NCBI RefSeq assembly: GCF_000003605.2
Contig: NW_003135356.1
Span: 151,678-215,677 of the forward strand
DNA: 64,000 bases
Direction: 5' to 3'
Source: Saccoglossus kowalevskii
Lineage: Eukaryota > Hemichordata > Enteropneusta > Harrimaniidae
Below, in pieces: positions 10,867 to 22,380 of this stretch. The notes below the pieces were generated by a model that did no database searches, was not told the DNA's origin, and saw nothing but the letters and a program-made list of their open reading frames with translations. The first letter of the stretch is position 1. Each line of letters starts with the position of its first letter. A program made the translations under genes and the position numbers.

Positions 10867-12353
10867 ACAAAACCGTCTACCGCGTTTATAGCTAATTATG
10901 GCGTATACAATATTGATGTTTATTTATACATGTTACCGGGCGAATCATTCGGAAATGTTGAAAGCAATGGTACTACGACATTCAACCAAACACATAATGT
11001 GCAGACATACTGGTTATTTTTCTCATGCCATGTTATGTCACACAGCCTCGTAATTATCTACATTATTGAGTAGCGCATGACGCCAACACTTATATTACAA
11101 TTTATACAATTATTGTACCCGTGGGCCATTAGCCTTGAATATAAACAGCAGACTATAGTTAATTTCTAAGACACACATATAAATTAGCATTGAGTGATAT
11201 GATGACATCATATAAAACAGGAAAACAATTTTGAAATATAGGTTGACGTCCTAAAATTATCACCACTTTGGTGGTTTGATTTGTTTACAGAATACGCATG
11301 CGCTGTTTGTGGTACAGAGTGCATATTACGTATTTTGATCAGGTACTGTGTGAAGTGGGAAGTAATATATTTAAAAAAAGTGAATTACAGAGGCTATTAT
11401 ATTCTGTGGATCACACCCCGCGATGCGTGAAATACTCTTTAAATATATCACACATGTATCAACTTTTCAAGGAACAGGAATTAATGCTAATCACAAATGC
11501 GTCGCTCATTTTTAAACTAGACGTTGAAAATTTTATGAAATAAATTTAGACGAGAAAATCTTTCAAACTTATGTGTTTCGAGCAATCAACTAGATCTGTG
11601 GTCTGAAACATTTGATGCGACTGTGTGTACACATTATTATTAGCAGGGTTGATTTTTTTCAAAATAATGTTTCCAGTAACCCAGTACCTGTACGTGAGCT
11701 CCCCTTGGCAAATAACTTGTTTGACAATAAGCCCCTAAAATCGACGGGAGAATGACGTCATCGGGCACGGGACGCGTTGGCAGGTATTCATGGCACGTGA
11801 ATCGCTATCCATAGTAATAAATACTACGCACGCGTTTTATGGGTACACATTCACAAATGCTGTCCAACAAAAAAAGATTTATTCTTGATACGCAGAAATC
11901 GTTTCTCTTTGGTCGCATTCAATTTCCAAAATGTGATATCTCTTGAGAACATCACGTATCGCCGTCTACGTGTTTTATTCACTGTATTTAGATACGTCTT
12001 TGCTAAGTAGAGTCGTCCCCACTCGACTTGGCATGAACTACCTGCTTTCAATAATTAACTGTGTTAACAAGCTTCAAGCAGTTTCCGTTGATAACACATC
12101 TCATGCTCTCCCGACAGGCGTTATCAATAGAACACAACTCATTCAGTGTCCTGTCGAGTTGTGAAGCGCAATATGAGTTGAAGTCTGATGAGAACGCGCC
12201 ACTCCAGTCCGTCTTTTAGTTTAGCCAGCAGCTAACATAAAAATGTAACCAGATTGTCGATAACATGGCATACATTGCACATCGAAATAAATTGCAATAT
12301 TAATTCATGTATGTGGAAAAAATAAGTGAGTTGTGGAATGTATGAGTGCATTA
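10867..12353. other. No gene seen; one perfect CRE palindrome
   Basis: No supported gene. At 11755-11762 there is a perfect TGACGTCA (CRE/bZIP palindrome), with ACGCGT at 11772 and CACGTG about 35 bp downstream. In the absence of a transcript this is only a motif cluster. The short frames at 11298-11543 and 11851-12164 have no recognisable features. Confidence 0.45.
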
Positions 12354-12490
12354 GTTGATTGATTATTTGGTTGGCTAACCGACTGGCTGGCTGATTGATT
12401 AATGGATTGATTTGTAGGCTGATCGACGGACCGGGTGATTGATTATTGATTGATTTGCTGATGGAGCGATTGATTGATTCACGATTGACT
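12354..12490. repeat. Degenerate (GATT)n/(GGCT)n simple repeat
   Basis: A run of GATTGATT words interspersed with GGCTGGCTGATT and GGACCGGGTGATT variants, an imperfect 4-bp simple-sequence tract of about 135 bases. Confidence 0.85.
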
Positions 12491-13134
12491 AATCCCTAAT
12501 TTTCTCGATTTAAACAGAAAGCAATCCGTTCATGTGACTTTATTCGGGAATGTGTTTTTTTTAATACTCGCTGTGCCATCTGTGTAGTAAATTAACACAG
12601 GAATACGTGTTGCTTTGCTACACACGGTTTGAACAAAAGTGTAATATAATAATGCACAAATTCCTCGTATATCGCTAAGACATTGACCATGTCAAGATTG
12701 GGTTGTCACAGTTGCATTTAACGAACGATAGTTTTAACGGATTCTTATCACACTAATATATACGGCAGGATTTCGATAAAATGACCAGCTCACAAGTTAC
12801 ATACACCTGTGCAGCACTGAGAGACAATTCCGCATCACAAGTTCCCACAATACATCACATGCTTCCACCATGCACCTAGCGTATCATTGACAGCTACGAC
12901 GTACCCACGGACTACAACGCGCCATTTAATTAAGAGTTCGTTTCCATTTACATTTAAAGAGTCACTCACATTACACAGGGATATCAAACTAACGAATGAG
13001 CGATGTGTACTATCAGTACATGGAATTGCACTTTCTAAATTGAACAGAAATATTAGGAGTGAAAACAATGACATTGAATTTCGAAAGTTATCTACTGGTA
13101 TGAAAAATAAATATGATCAAGAACATAATACCAC
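12491..13134. other. No gene seen
   Basis: AT-rich unique-looking DNA. Opposite-strand short frames at 12835-13213 overlap each other and show no domain. Confidence 0.5.
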
Positions 13135-13213
13135 CAAGCGGCGACTAGCAGCAATCAGAGGTAACCAGCGGCGACTAGTGGGTAACCAACAGCGACTAAC
13201 GCCGACTGGGTAA
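13135..13213. repeat. Small minisatellite with GCGACTA core
   Basis: GCGGCGACTAG at 13139 and 13168, CAGCGACTAA at 13190 and GCCGACTGGG at 13201 form a short irregular array separated by GGTAACCA words. Spacing falls from 29 to 22 to about 11 bp, so it looks like an 11-bp based array with indels. Confidence 0.6.
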
Positions 13214-15182
13214 ATGATAGCAGTTGGTTTTACCCCACTAATATTATGATACGAAAATAATATTTTTTTTTTAAAAAAAAGAGCATGAAATTATGAATGC
13301 ATGCTTACAATACGTTGTAATGTAACTGTTTTTTGCAAACAACTATATTGTGCTACATTGCACGTATGTTTTTATATTGGGTACGAGCAAAGTTCTCAAA
13401 TTACCCATCTGTGTACTCTTACTCGTTTGACCTTGGTAACGCTCTGAAGCGATCGACATCCATGGAAAGAATAGTTTAAATTACATTGTTATTATTTGTT
13501 TTATTTTTATTAATAACATTTTTTCAATGGCCTGCAAAAATGATATGATAATGATTATATTCCGTGTGTTTTCAATCTACTGGAATGTATGTACAGTGCA
13601 TTTCAACCAATCATACAACAGTATCACCACGTCAGGTTTTACCAGTTCATGTCACCGAATAAATGCTTCACAGATATAAACGAATTAAACCAAACAGAAT
13701 AATACAATACTTCGAAATGTAATGCTCTCATTTCGTTATATTGCCTGTTATCCCCACAAATTAGATTGTATTATTAAAAAACATGAGGAAAATTGAATCG
13801 ATGAAAATTCGACGCGAAACGCCATAGGTAGCATAAATATTGTACTATACTGACAATAAACTCTTCAATTTTGTCATTACAGTATATCAAATCTCATATT
13901 TTTATTGATAACCACATTAACGTGGGCAAAACTTAAATATATTATCGGTTTTTAAAAACTGACCAAGATGAGCGGAGCATTGTGACCAAGTCACGGCATA
14001 TGTTTGATATATCTAACCTCGGACAAATATTCCTCGTTAATGAAGTCCATACGTACACGTGTGGATTGTTCACAGGCAAACAATGGATTCATATAACGAC
14101 TTACGTACGGGATTTTATAAATGAAAATGTGTTATTATAACGTGTAATAGGCATTTGAGTTGAAATCAAAACAGTGTACATGACATTCTTCCGAAATTGT
14201 TTGTGAATTATTGGCAATAAAAATACAGGTGAAAACGTTCCAATTGTTTTTAATTTTTTTTTTTAATTTTAGCGACAGCTGACCACAACTCATGTTTGAC
14301 CACGGCACGATTTAGTTTATTTCGAAGAGTACCTTTCCCACATCAATACATTTGTACATCGGGCAGCAGGTATTATTGGTCTACTGGAAAATCTCGTTAC
14401 AACATTTAGGTTAAGGTAGTCAATCAAGCCAGTAGATGTGAGGTCATTACTGAGGTCAATTGCATGCCCGCATACAGTGCAAACCGAAGATTGGATCCCT
14501 GCCAGCAATACCACTGAATTGCTATTGAATACAGAGAGTGCTCGTGATACGCCTTTCTATTTCTCTCCTCTTTTCGTTCGGAATTTGTTTACACGCCACG
14601 GAATATACAATCATTGTTTAATTGATGGAATTAAGTGTATGGGCGATTTATATTTCGGCCACAATGACTAAGACAAGCAGAAGGGGACATTTTTCGTGCT
14701 TGTTCTCTGATTCTGTTTATTCATTTACGACTCTGTGACACATACTCAAAGAAAGTGTTTCAATTGGCTCACAAACTAGTGATCTTATGAATAATTCATG
14801 TCATCACATGACGCCAGCATCTGCGTCAATTGATATATTTGTGTACACGAGCTATCGATAAACGTGGAGTTTATTTTAGATAGTGTAAATACGTTTTCTA
14901 TAATCGTCGTGCAATGAACAACGGTCCCTGACTGTGTAATTGACACGTTTATTATTTGCTGTCACTGATGTACATTTCAAGAACGGATTATATTATCGGA
15001 TTTTTCTGTCACATTGCATTTTAGACACAGCGACCCGTCTTTATTCATACTCACACGGATTAACCCAATTGACGCAATATGTCACCGAAAAACGATTCTT
15101 GTTTATTTCAGACGTGACAATTGAATTCTGGAAAATGCAAATAAATGCAAAATTTTGAAGTTAGCTATTATTTACACAACTC
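13214..15182. other. No gene seen
   Basis: AT-rich DNA. A T-run/A-run palindrome lies at about 13255-13280 and would form a weak hairpin. Short frames around 14317-14671 sit on opposite strands and have no recognisable content. The segment near 14785-14815 is the inverse of a word cluster near 266-292. Confidence 0.5.
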
Positions 15183-15637
15183 GCATCAGATCACAATATA
15201 TCACAATATCCTATCGGATAAGTATCGCGATACACCACAATATATCACAATATCATATGGGATTACTATCGCGATACACCACAATATCATATGGGATTAC
15301 TGATGGGATATACCACAATATATCACAATATCCTATGGGATTACTGATGGGATATACCACAATATATCACAATATTCTATTGGATTACTATCGCGATACA
15401 CTACAATATATCACAATATCCTATGAGATTACTATCTCGATACACCACAATATATCACAATATCATATAGGATTACTATCGCGATACACCACAATATATC
15501 ACAATATCCTATGGGATTACTATTGCGATATACCACAATATATCACAATATCATATGGGATTACTATCTCGATACACTACAATATATCACAATATCCAAT
15601 CGAATTAGTATCGCGATACACCACAATATATGACAAT
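15183..15637. repeat. 44-bp satellite-like tandem array, about 10 copies
   Basis: The unit contains CACAATATATCACAATATC, then a GGATTACTA word and TATCGCGATACACC. Anchor positions of the last word are 15223, 15267, 15301, 15345, 15389, 15433, 15477, 15521, 15565 and 15609, so the period is exactly 44 bp except for one unit shortened to 34 bp by a 10-base loss. Two sub-variants alternate (TATCGCGATA and TGATGGGATA). The perfect palindrome TATCGCGATA recurs. A 162-codon plus-strand frame across the array is a by-product of periodicity, since 44 is not a multiple of three and the peptide repeat drifts in frame. I do not call a gene. Confidence 0.95.
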
Positions 15638-15729
15638 CGCTGAACGTGTGTTGTCACTGCACACGTGTAAAATCGCTCCAGATTCATGTCCATATCAAAT
15701 AAATAAAATGTTGATTTCAACCACAAATT

Positions 15730-15880
15730 GCCTACATAGCTCATTCAGTATAGTGACCATGGCATCACCCAGTTCGACGATCTGAAAATTGTTGATTCAA
15801 ATCCTGGATGTTGCTGTCCATTAGTGGCCCAATATTAATAGCGAGAGTGAACATTACTTCCCTGGTAAGCGGGTATTACT
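15730..15880 (+). mobile_element. Possible tRNA-derived SINE head (degenerate)
   Basis: TAGCTCATTCAGTATAG at 15737 resembles a tRNA A box and GTTGATTCAAATCC at 15791 resembles a B box, about 54 bp apart as expected for internal pol III promoters. The acceptor arms do not pair well, so this is not a functional tRNA. The downstream sequence could be a SINE body, but no second copy is found in the window to confirm it. Confidence 0.3.
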
Positions 15881-16236
15881 AAGAACAACAAAATTAGATA
15901 GTTCCAAGTTAGTTCCAAACAGATACAGGTACTACTGGGAAAGATAACTTTATAGTATAGAAAGTAAACTGTCTGCTATCGAAGGTTAGCAGACTGTTAG
16001 AATAATAAAGACTAGCCCAAAATAGTATTACTAAATACCAATTTATGAATAAATCTGTACCGCGAGCAAGAATCACAAAGTGCCTTAAATTCGAACCGAA
16101 ATATCTCTGTCCTTCAATAGTGTAAACAAATCCTTCATCCGATTTTGAAATTTAACTGTCTCCGTCATTGGAGCACGAATAATCGCCTAATACACAACGA
16201 TAAGAGGTTTACGTCGTTCGTACTTTTAATAGACAC
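15881..16236. other. No gene seen
   Basis: AT-rich DNA. Near 15960-16000 the words GTCTGCTA and TAGCAGAC form a short imperfect hairpin. Nothing else is supported. Confidence 0.45.
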
Positions 16237-16422
16237 GAATGGCAGACGAGATCTCGTTCTGAACGAAAATGCTACGAGGTTGTTTTTTGCGCCTCAAGTT
16301 GTGTTCTATTTTATCCCGTCATCGGTTTCGCTATCCAATGATTTTTAAAACAGAGAACGCTATTTGAATGGCAAAAATAAGTCTCATGACTCCCACACCC
16401 AACGATATTTCGACAGGCATTT
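16237..16422 (+). mobile_element. Family GB element, copy 1 (eroded)
   Basis: The left arm is GAATGGCAGACGAGATCTCG followed by TTCTGAACGAAA. The right arm is an eroded inverse containing CTCCCACACCCAACGATATT then CGACAGGCATTT. The interior has the family's TTTTTTGCGCCTC and TTCTATTTTATCCCGTCATCG blocks, comparable with the 38.1 and 51.0 kb copies. Non-autonomous. Confidence 0.65.
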
Positions 16423-16544
16423 AAGTCTAATGTCTGTTCGTCGCTACTCAAGTGATATAGAAGATCATTCAAGGGTTTCGATATAAATGCTAAATTTATT
16501 TACTCAACCAGCAATTTGTCCTCAGATAAAATATCAGTGAGTTG

Positions 16545-16855
16545 TCGGAAATGGTGCCATCTACTTGGTGCTTTCATTGCTATGCGTCATTTGCGTTGAT
16601 AAATATTGATCTTCCCATAATCCATTGCGCTTTTGTGATGAACTCACGAATACGAGTTTTGCCCTTGACGCCACTTGCACTATTACCGCCGGCAACTTCT
16701 TCGATACCTTCCAAACACACAAAAAAAAAACTAATTAAAGCTTGGTAACCTTTCAGTTTTTACTAGTTGGTGTGCGCAACAGTCGAAATCGCCATCTTTG
16801 TTCATATGAAACCCATTTCTCGCGCATGCGCGGCGCGAAAACTATCGCCCTTTAA
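16545..16855 (-). mobile_element. MITE-1 copy c, inverted
   Basis: This is in the opposite orientation to copies a and b. The intact end is at the right: GCGCATGCGCGGCGCG, then CTATCGCCCTTTAA. Inside it are AGTCGAAATCGCCATCTTTG (the inverse of the GGCGACTTTGACT block), an A-run insertion near 16720 and CTTCCCATAATCCATTGCGC. The left end is eroded and its edge is approximate. Confidence 0.8.
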
Positions 16856-18039
16856 TGCTATTTGTACCCTGAATGAAAACAATGAACAACGGTCAATTAC
16901 TTAGTCGAAAAACGGGCGTCCGAAATGTTATTGGAAAAAGCGCAAAGTTTGCATTTTGCAAGACTCTTGCAATAGTTTCGAAGTTGAAAATTTATTTTTA
17001 GCCTTTCATATATACGCAGTTATGTCAATTTGCTTACAGCGGACACAAACAAGAATGCAACTTTGGAAAGTCCTGATCAACGTCCTGTTACAAAACCCTA
17101 TAAACTTTCTCAAGGCTGTTGCGACCACAAAATAAGATTCCTATAGATAATATACAACTTCCTTTGTATCGTCACAATAATGTTATAATATGAAAACAGA
17201 CAACAACTTAACGATAGTATGTACCTAGACAATGTTAACTTATCCAAAATCAAGTGGCGCCATCGAAAGTGAGATTGTCGTAAAATATAACAAATTGTTT
17301 TCATTACATTCGATCGTTTGATGGCGCCAATGAGAAAGTCCCTTGCTATATCGCAATATTTTTATGAACTTTCCGGAGGTTTTCTAACTCTCCGTACGAA
17401 CCTCGTTTGGACCCGCTGTAAATGGTAGGGCGTTACGGACGTTTATTGGCGTGTTCGTGACTTTGTAATATGTGATTTAACGAAACAATTGCTGTTAGTA
17501 CGTGTACATTTGTGGTTTCCCCGTCTGCGTTATTATCATCGGTAAATGCATCTATGATGTAATTCCACAAACAAGAGAAAAAATAACAACTACCAAAACT
17601 GAGATTACATACACAAGCGCGCGTTTGAAAAGCGCGCAAACAAACCTTGTATATTACACGCGTGTTATTCGTCGCGATTGAACAAAACACGACTCCGCGC
17701 AACCACCACGGTGTCCAACAGTATACGAAGCAAGGTTAATATATTGTGTGGGTTGGAAAGACCCAATAAAATAATATATATAGTTACAAATGTCGACATA
17801 TTGGTTTTTTATACGCAAGGTAATTGGAATACTAATGGATGACATATCTCACTGCGAGGTAATTATTGGAATAGGCCATATTGATTGAGTACATATTTGG
17901 GTCAATTAATGTTGGTTTTTCAATTAATACACATTCTTCCGTATGTTAATAATACACACTCTATATTAGTATATATATATATCGTGTGTCGATAAACAAG
18001 TTCTCTTCAACGCATATGTATTGTCCTGCTGTTCAATGT
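16856..18039. other. No gene seen
   Basis: AT-rich unique-looking DNA. GTGGCGCCATC near 17257 and GATGGCGCCAA near 17319 are a short inverted pair about 60 bp apart. A (TA)n tract lies at about 17971-17984. Minus-strand frames at 17433-17845 have no recognisable content. Confidence 0.5.
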
Positions 18040-18140
18040 GTTCGTCACTGAACGTTCTACTTTGCTTGAACCGTGACGCGCACCACTGTACAATGTATTT
18101 CTATGGGCTATATAAGCAGGATGCTATGGAATGCCGGAAA
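18040..18140 (+). repeat. Family D dispersed repeat, fragment B
   Basis: This contains GACGCGCACCACTGTACAAT and ATTTCTATGGGCTATATAA, matching the first third of copy A at 7268-7592 in the same orientation. It is interrupted after GGAATGCCGG and lacks the later GTCTCAACAAC and CAGGCGGTGAAA blocks. It lies directly upstream of a family GB element. Confidence 0.65.
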
Positions 18141-18189
18141 TGCTTGCCTACAATAATTTTACTAGCTTGCTTTAAAGAGAGCTCAGAGG

Positions 18190-18350
18190 CAAATGGCCGC
18201 CGAGATCTCGTTGTAAGCGAGATATCCACGAGAATTGCCCCTGGCATATATAACCATGACAGAGACCGCAAAGTCGCGGAAGAATAAAACAACATTTTGG
18301 AGGCAAAAAACAAGTTCGCTATCGCACTGTCAACGAGATCTCTGGAATCA
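18190..18350 (+). mobile_element. Family GB element, copy 2
   Basis: The left arm CAAATGGCCGCCGAGATCTC is the best-preserved in the window, followed by GTTGTAAGCGAGATATCCACG. The right arm contains CAAGTTCGCTATCGCACTGT and CAACGAGATCTCTGG. The inner edge has ACATTTTGGAGGCAAAAAACAAG, matching the FTTTGAGG-like inner block of other copies at nucleotide level. It directly abuts a family GA element at 18358. Confidence 0.75.
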
Positions 18351-18357
18351 TTAGACC

Positions 18358-18669
18358 ATTTTCCGTTCACTGCGAGATCCCGCGTTAAACGTGAAATCAT
18401 ACAAAATAGGACAAACAAAAGATTCGACAAACGCTAACGTTTTTTGGAGAATATTTACACGATTCATAGTATGCTGTACATTGATGGTGCTCAATTTCGA
18501 AGAGATAAGGGTATTCAAACGCAATATTCCGCTGTCAAAGATCCGCCTTTCGAATTTGAGCTCTGGCAAAAAGAAATTCGAGTTCAAAATCAAATCGTTC
18601 GCTTTTCCCGGCACACGTTCGATCCGCGTCTTCACGCAACAGGCGAGATCTCGCAGTTGAACGGAAAAT
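18358..18669 (+). mobile_element. Family GA element, complete copy (312 bp)
   Basis: The left arm is ATTTTCCGTTCACTGCGAGA, and the right arm is its inverse, GCGAGATCTCGCAGTTGAAC then GGAAAAT. The interior includes GATTCGACAAACGCTAACG, comparable in inverse orientation with the CGCGTTTGTCGAATAG block of the 25.9 kb copy. Open frames of about 90-110 codons overlap it on both strands, but they are unrelated to each other and reflect low stop density. Non-autonomous. Confidence 0.78.
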
Positions 18670-21600
18670 TACTTATTCCGGTGTATTTAATTCTAAGTAA
18701 ATTATTAACTCTCAAAACGGGGATATTTCGGTGGTTCAAAGGAAAGTTACACTACTGTACTTTCAATTATTATTAAGTATCAATACAATAAGCACTTGCA
18801 TTCGAGTAATTCATCGCATCTATGTATTGTTACTGCCTTGACCCATATCCGTATGCAAATGAATGTACTCGTTCATACAAATCCGAATCCATGTTTGAAG
18901 ATTTTATAATGTTTCAACTATTACACTGTGCACTGCAGAGTTATCTTTGCCAGTAAATAAGAATAATATCGCGGCCGCGTACATGATTTTTTTTTTCAAT
19001 TTATTAATACTTTGGAAAATAGGTCACATTATTCGCCGAAAGTATAGATTGTTTGCTTCGTAAAAGCGTTGAATCGCGATAGGTTAGATGAATAAAATGA
19101 TTGTTATCGTTGCAATTTGTTTCATCATTTCCGTTTTTATCAAAATAATATTGATAGATGTAAAATTGTTCAAACTGTCAATATCTCATCACACGCTATG
19201 ACGGGTTGGAATGGCACACAATAAAAGAGACAAAAACAATTTCGTGGTTGTCTCGCTCTTAGCATGCTTATGAAATTATACGTGGCGAATATTTTGGCGT
19301 CAAGTAAAATGTAGATAATTAAAAAGCATCTAAATATGTTGGATTTATTAATTATTTAAAATAGATGCAAATTTAGTCGCCATAACAATATGGGTTGTTA
19401 TTTTTGTAGGAGAAGGAATGTGTTAACTGAATATGAATAGTTCCGAGATAAACCGAAAGTTACCTGGGAAGATTGAATTTTTCCTTATAACATTTAACGG
19501 GGCCGATGAATACCGAGTAGGTCCGAAGAACAGCGGTTGAGAAGAAAGAACACAGTTCCGTGAGGGGTGCCGAAAACGTAATATACGCATGTTAGAGTAT
19601 AGTGTAATCTATTAAGTGCAAGAAACGTGCTGGGTCTCAAAGAAATACCGACGAATCCGTGAAAAAAATAATTAGTTGATCGATGCTTCCAATAAGGTGC
19701 GACGAACTTAGGTTGTAGCTAGCGGGCAAAGTACGTATTGTAATCTGCCAGCCGTACACTAATTAGCATAATAACAATATCCGGTACAGTGAAATTAGCA
19801 ATTAAATGATTTGTGTTTGATTGACATCTTTTTGACTTGAAATGAATACAGCGGAATGTCTTGAAAAACAACACCGCCAAATGTAATGTTGATTTCAAAG
19901 GACGATATGAGTGCTTAAAATAGTCAGGACATTTTTAGATATCAACTATAATGGTATCAAGTAACGCACTAGTTGGCGTCGCTTAGTTATATGTTTAATT
20001 ATAGCCCTCACATAAATCTCCGGTCTGATCAACGGTTGGAACCATTCTATATATGTACCTGTCAATGTAATGACATATACCAAATACAGGTCACTGGAAG
20101 CAAACAAATGGCATTTCACAGAACGACAAGAAATGAGTAATTAATTAGTCTGCAGTTGCAATTACGTGTTAATTACCGGGGTGTTCATTTCACGTGATTG
20201 ACAGCAGTAACGAGTAACATAGAGTCGCATCAGTGACGATATTGCTTAAAAGAACTAAATAGCAGTGTTAATTTCAATTTAGAATAACCCGGATGTTAAT
20301 TCGATTATTGAATAATGCATGTATATTTCCAAAAGTAAGTGTAACAACGGTAATTAATCAATTCGTGCATGGAAGAATCTATTGTCGTCTTCCCCTCGAG
20401 GGATTTGCTTTTGAAACAGGTGTGTTCAGTAGCTAGGATATGAATTGTCTCGGATATATAACGATATGAAATCGATCTGGCAAGTCGCGGAAAAGATAGA
20501 TGTGTTCTTGACTAAGTATAGTAATATACAACGGATTCGGATATACAATTTGTCAAATTTAGTGACATAGTAAAAGAGACATATCACAAGACATTAAAAC
20601 CTGCAATAACCGTCTCTCGAAATTAAATTGTTGTAGCTTTTGTTAGGAATACAGATGCAAAAAAAGAAAGAATAGTATTTGGTCCGAATTAGTTGTTGTC
20701 GACGCACACAAAACAAGTGTGAAGCGCCAAATTGCAGCTCGGTCAGACTCATACGTTTCATGTTGATACTTATGGGCAGTAAAACGTAAACAAAACTAAG
20801 TAGTCATTTTGTCTGCTTTGATGTTCTGTCTTACACACAACGAATAACAGTGCGTCCGTAACAGTGTTAATTCTGTTTAGTACTTTTTAGCATTGTGTCC
20901 TATAATATACAGCAACCCTGATATTTGTTTTTATTTTTTATCCATATTAGTTTGTTGTTGGATAAAAGAGTTTTGCATCTCCCTGAAACGTCATGAAATA
21001 AACCATTGTTTGAAGTCAGAGACGTTTTGAGCTTCGTGTGTTATATACAACTACTTTTATCTCCCATATTTGACGAGCTCTATAGTATTAGTGAGTTTCA
21101 CGGATCCGTCAACCCGACTTTTGATGGCACAATTCGAAGAATACAACTATTTCATCGTTTTCACTTTATCCTTGTTAGTACCCGTGAGTCAGTTGTCATT
21201 ACTTACTAAATCGACGAAAACATACAATAAAACAATAAAAATTACAGAATTATTTGGCACAAATTAAATTAACGAATTTGACATGTATATTGTTAGCCGT
21301 ACAAAGTAAAAAAAAAATAATTTAAACGTGAATGAAGGCCCACAACATACAACCAACACTGCGATAAAGGCATTTCGTTTTCAACGTTGTGAAATTCATA
21401 TTTATTAAAGTTATTGTTCATTCATTCAGAATCTTTCAGTCATAATTCAAGACAAATAAAAGGCAAAAAAAATACAGAGAATATAGCAAATTACCCCTTT
21501 TCTGTAATATTCTTGTGTGATCGGTAATTATGCAAATTATTTATGGGTACATAGGGAATTAGGAATTATTCTTAATATGAATTATCTTGTCAAATTCAGA

Positions 21601-22051
21601 TTTTTTCAGAACGGAAGATTTTCACAACGTCGAAAACGGAAAGTCCTTATCGTAGTGTTGATCACGTACGTACGTACGATTAGTCTGGTAATCTTACTAT
21701 CACGAGCTCCACTATTTCGGACGAATACTAGAATTACCATTACCATTTCATCGTTTAATCACATAAACAGCTTCGGCAGCAACTTTTAATTACTCGGGGG
21801 TCAAAGGTTAATATTGCCATAGAGGCAAATAAAATAAAGTGTCACTTCTGGATAAAGAAACATTCCCGGTAGTGAAATCAATTACCATGATGGAGTTTTA
21901 AAAATTGATGCCACTAGCAGTAAGATCCCAAAGATCGGAGATCATGCTAGTTCAAGTTTAAAACGCGAAGTTTGACCTCTGCTGAAATTGTATTCGTCAT
22001 TGCAGTTGAAACTCTAGATTTGTTTAAAATTGCATGCAGGGATAATTTCAT
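18670..22051. other. No gene seen; one weak family GB relic
   Basis: A long AT-rich stretch without supported genes. At 19222-19258 the words AAAAACAATTTCGTGG and GTCTCGCTCTTAGC match the inner part of the right arm of the family GB copy at 38.1 kb, a probable solo relic. At 21665-21680 there is a short (ACGT)n tract. A few 65-90 codon frames at 21006-21789 have no recognisable content. Confidence 0.5.
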
Positions 22052-22380
22052 TAAATAGAAGAGCTGTGAAGACTGCAATAGGGTTGACAGTTGAGTGGAA
22101 GAGCTGTGAAAACTGTGATGGGGTTGACCGTTGAGTGGAAAAGCTGTGAAGACTGCAATAGGGTTGACAGTTGAGTGGAAGAGCTGTGAAAATTGCGACG
22201 GGGTTGACCGTTGAGTGGAAAAGCTGTGAAAACTGCGACGGGGTTGACCGTTGAGTGGAAAAGCTGTGACAACTGTGATGGGGTTGACCGTTGAGTGGAA
22301 GAGCTGTGAATGTTGAAGTGGGGTTGACAGTTGAATGGAAGAGGCGGCAACACGTTAGTGTGATTGACCACTGAATGGAA
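22052..22380. repeat. 40-bp minisatellite, about 8 copies
   Basis: The unit contains GAGCTGTGAARACTG then GGGGTTGACCGTTGAGTGGA. Unit starts (GAGCTGTGAA or AAGCTGTGAA) are at 22061, 22101, 22141, 22181, 22221, 22261 and 22301, an exact 40-bp period, followed by a degenerate unit at 22341. Variants CAATAGGGTTGACAG and GATGGGGTTGACCG alternate in the first units, suggesting an 80-bp higher-order pair at the left side. A 115-codon minus-strand frame across it is an artefact of the array. Confidence 0.95.

Noticed and set aside
15183-15637. CRISPR array
   Set aside because: Units are contiguous and similar over their full length, without unique spacers, in a eukaryotic context.
15155-15643. 162-codon frame over the 44-bp array
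   Set aside because: The unit length is not a multiple of three, and the frame stays open only because stops are absent in all phases.
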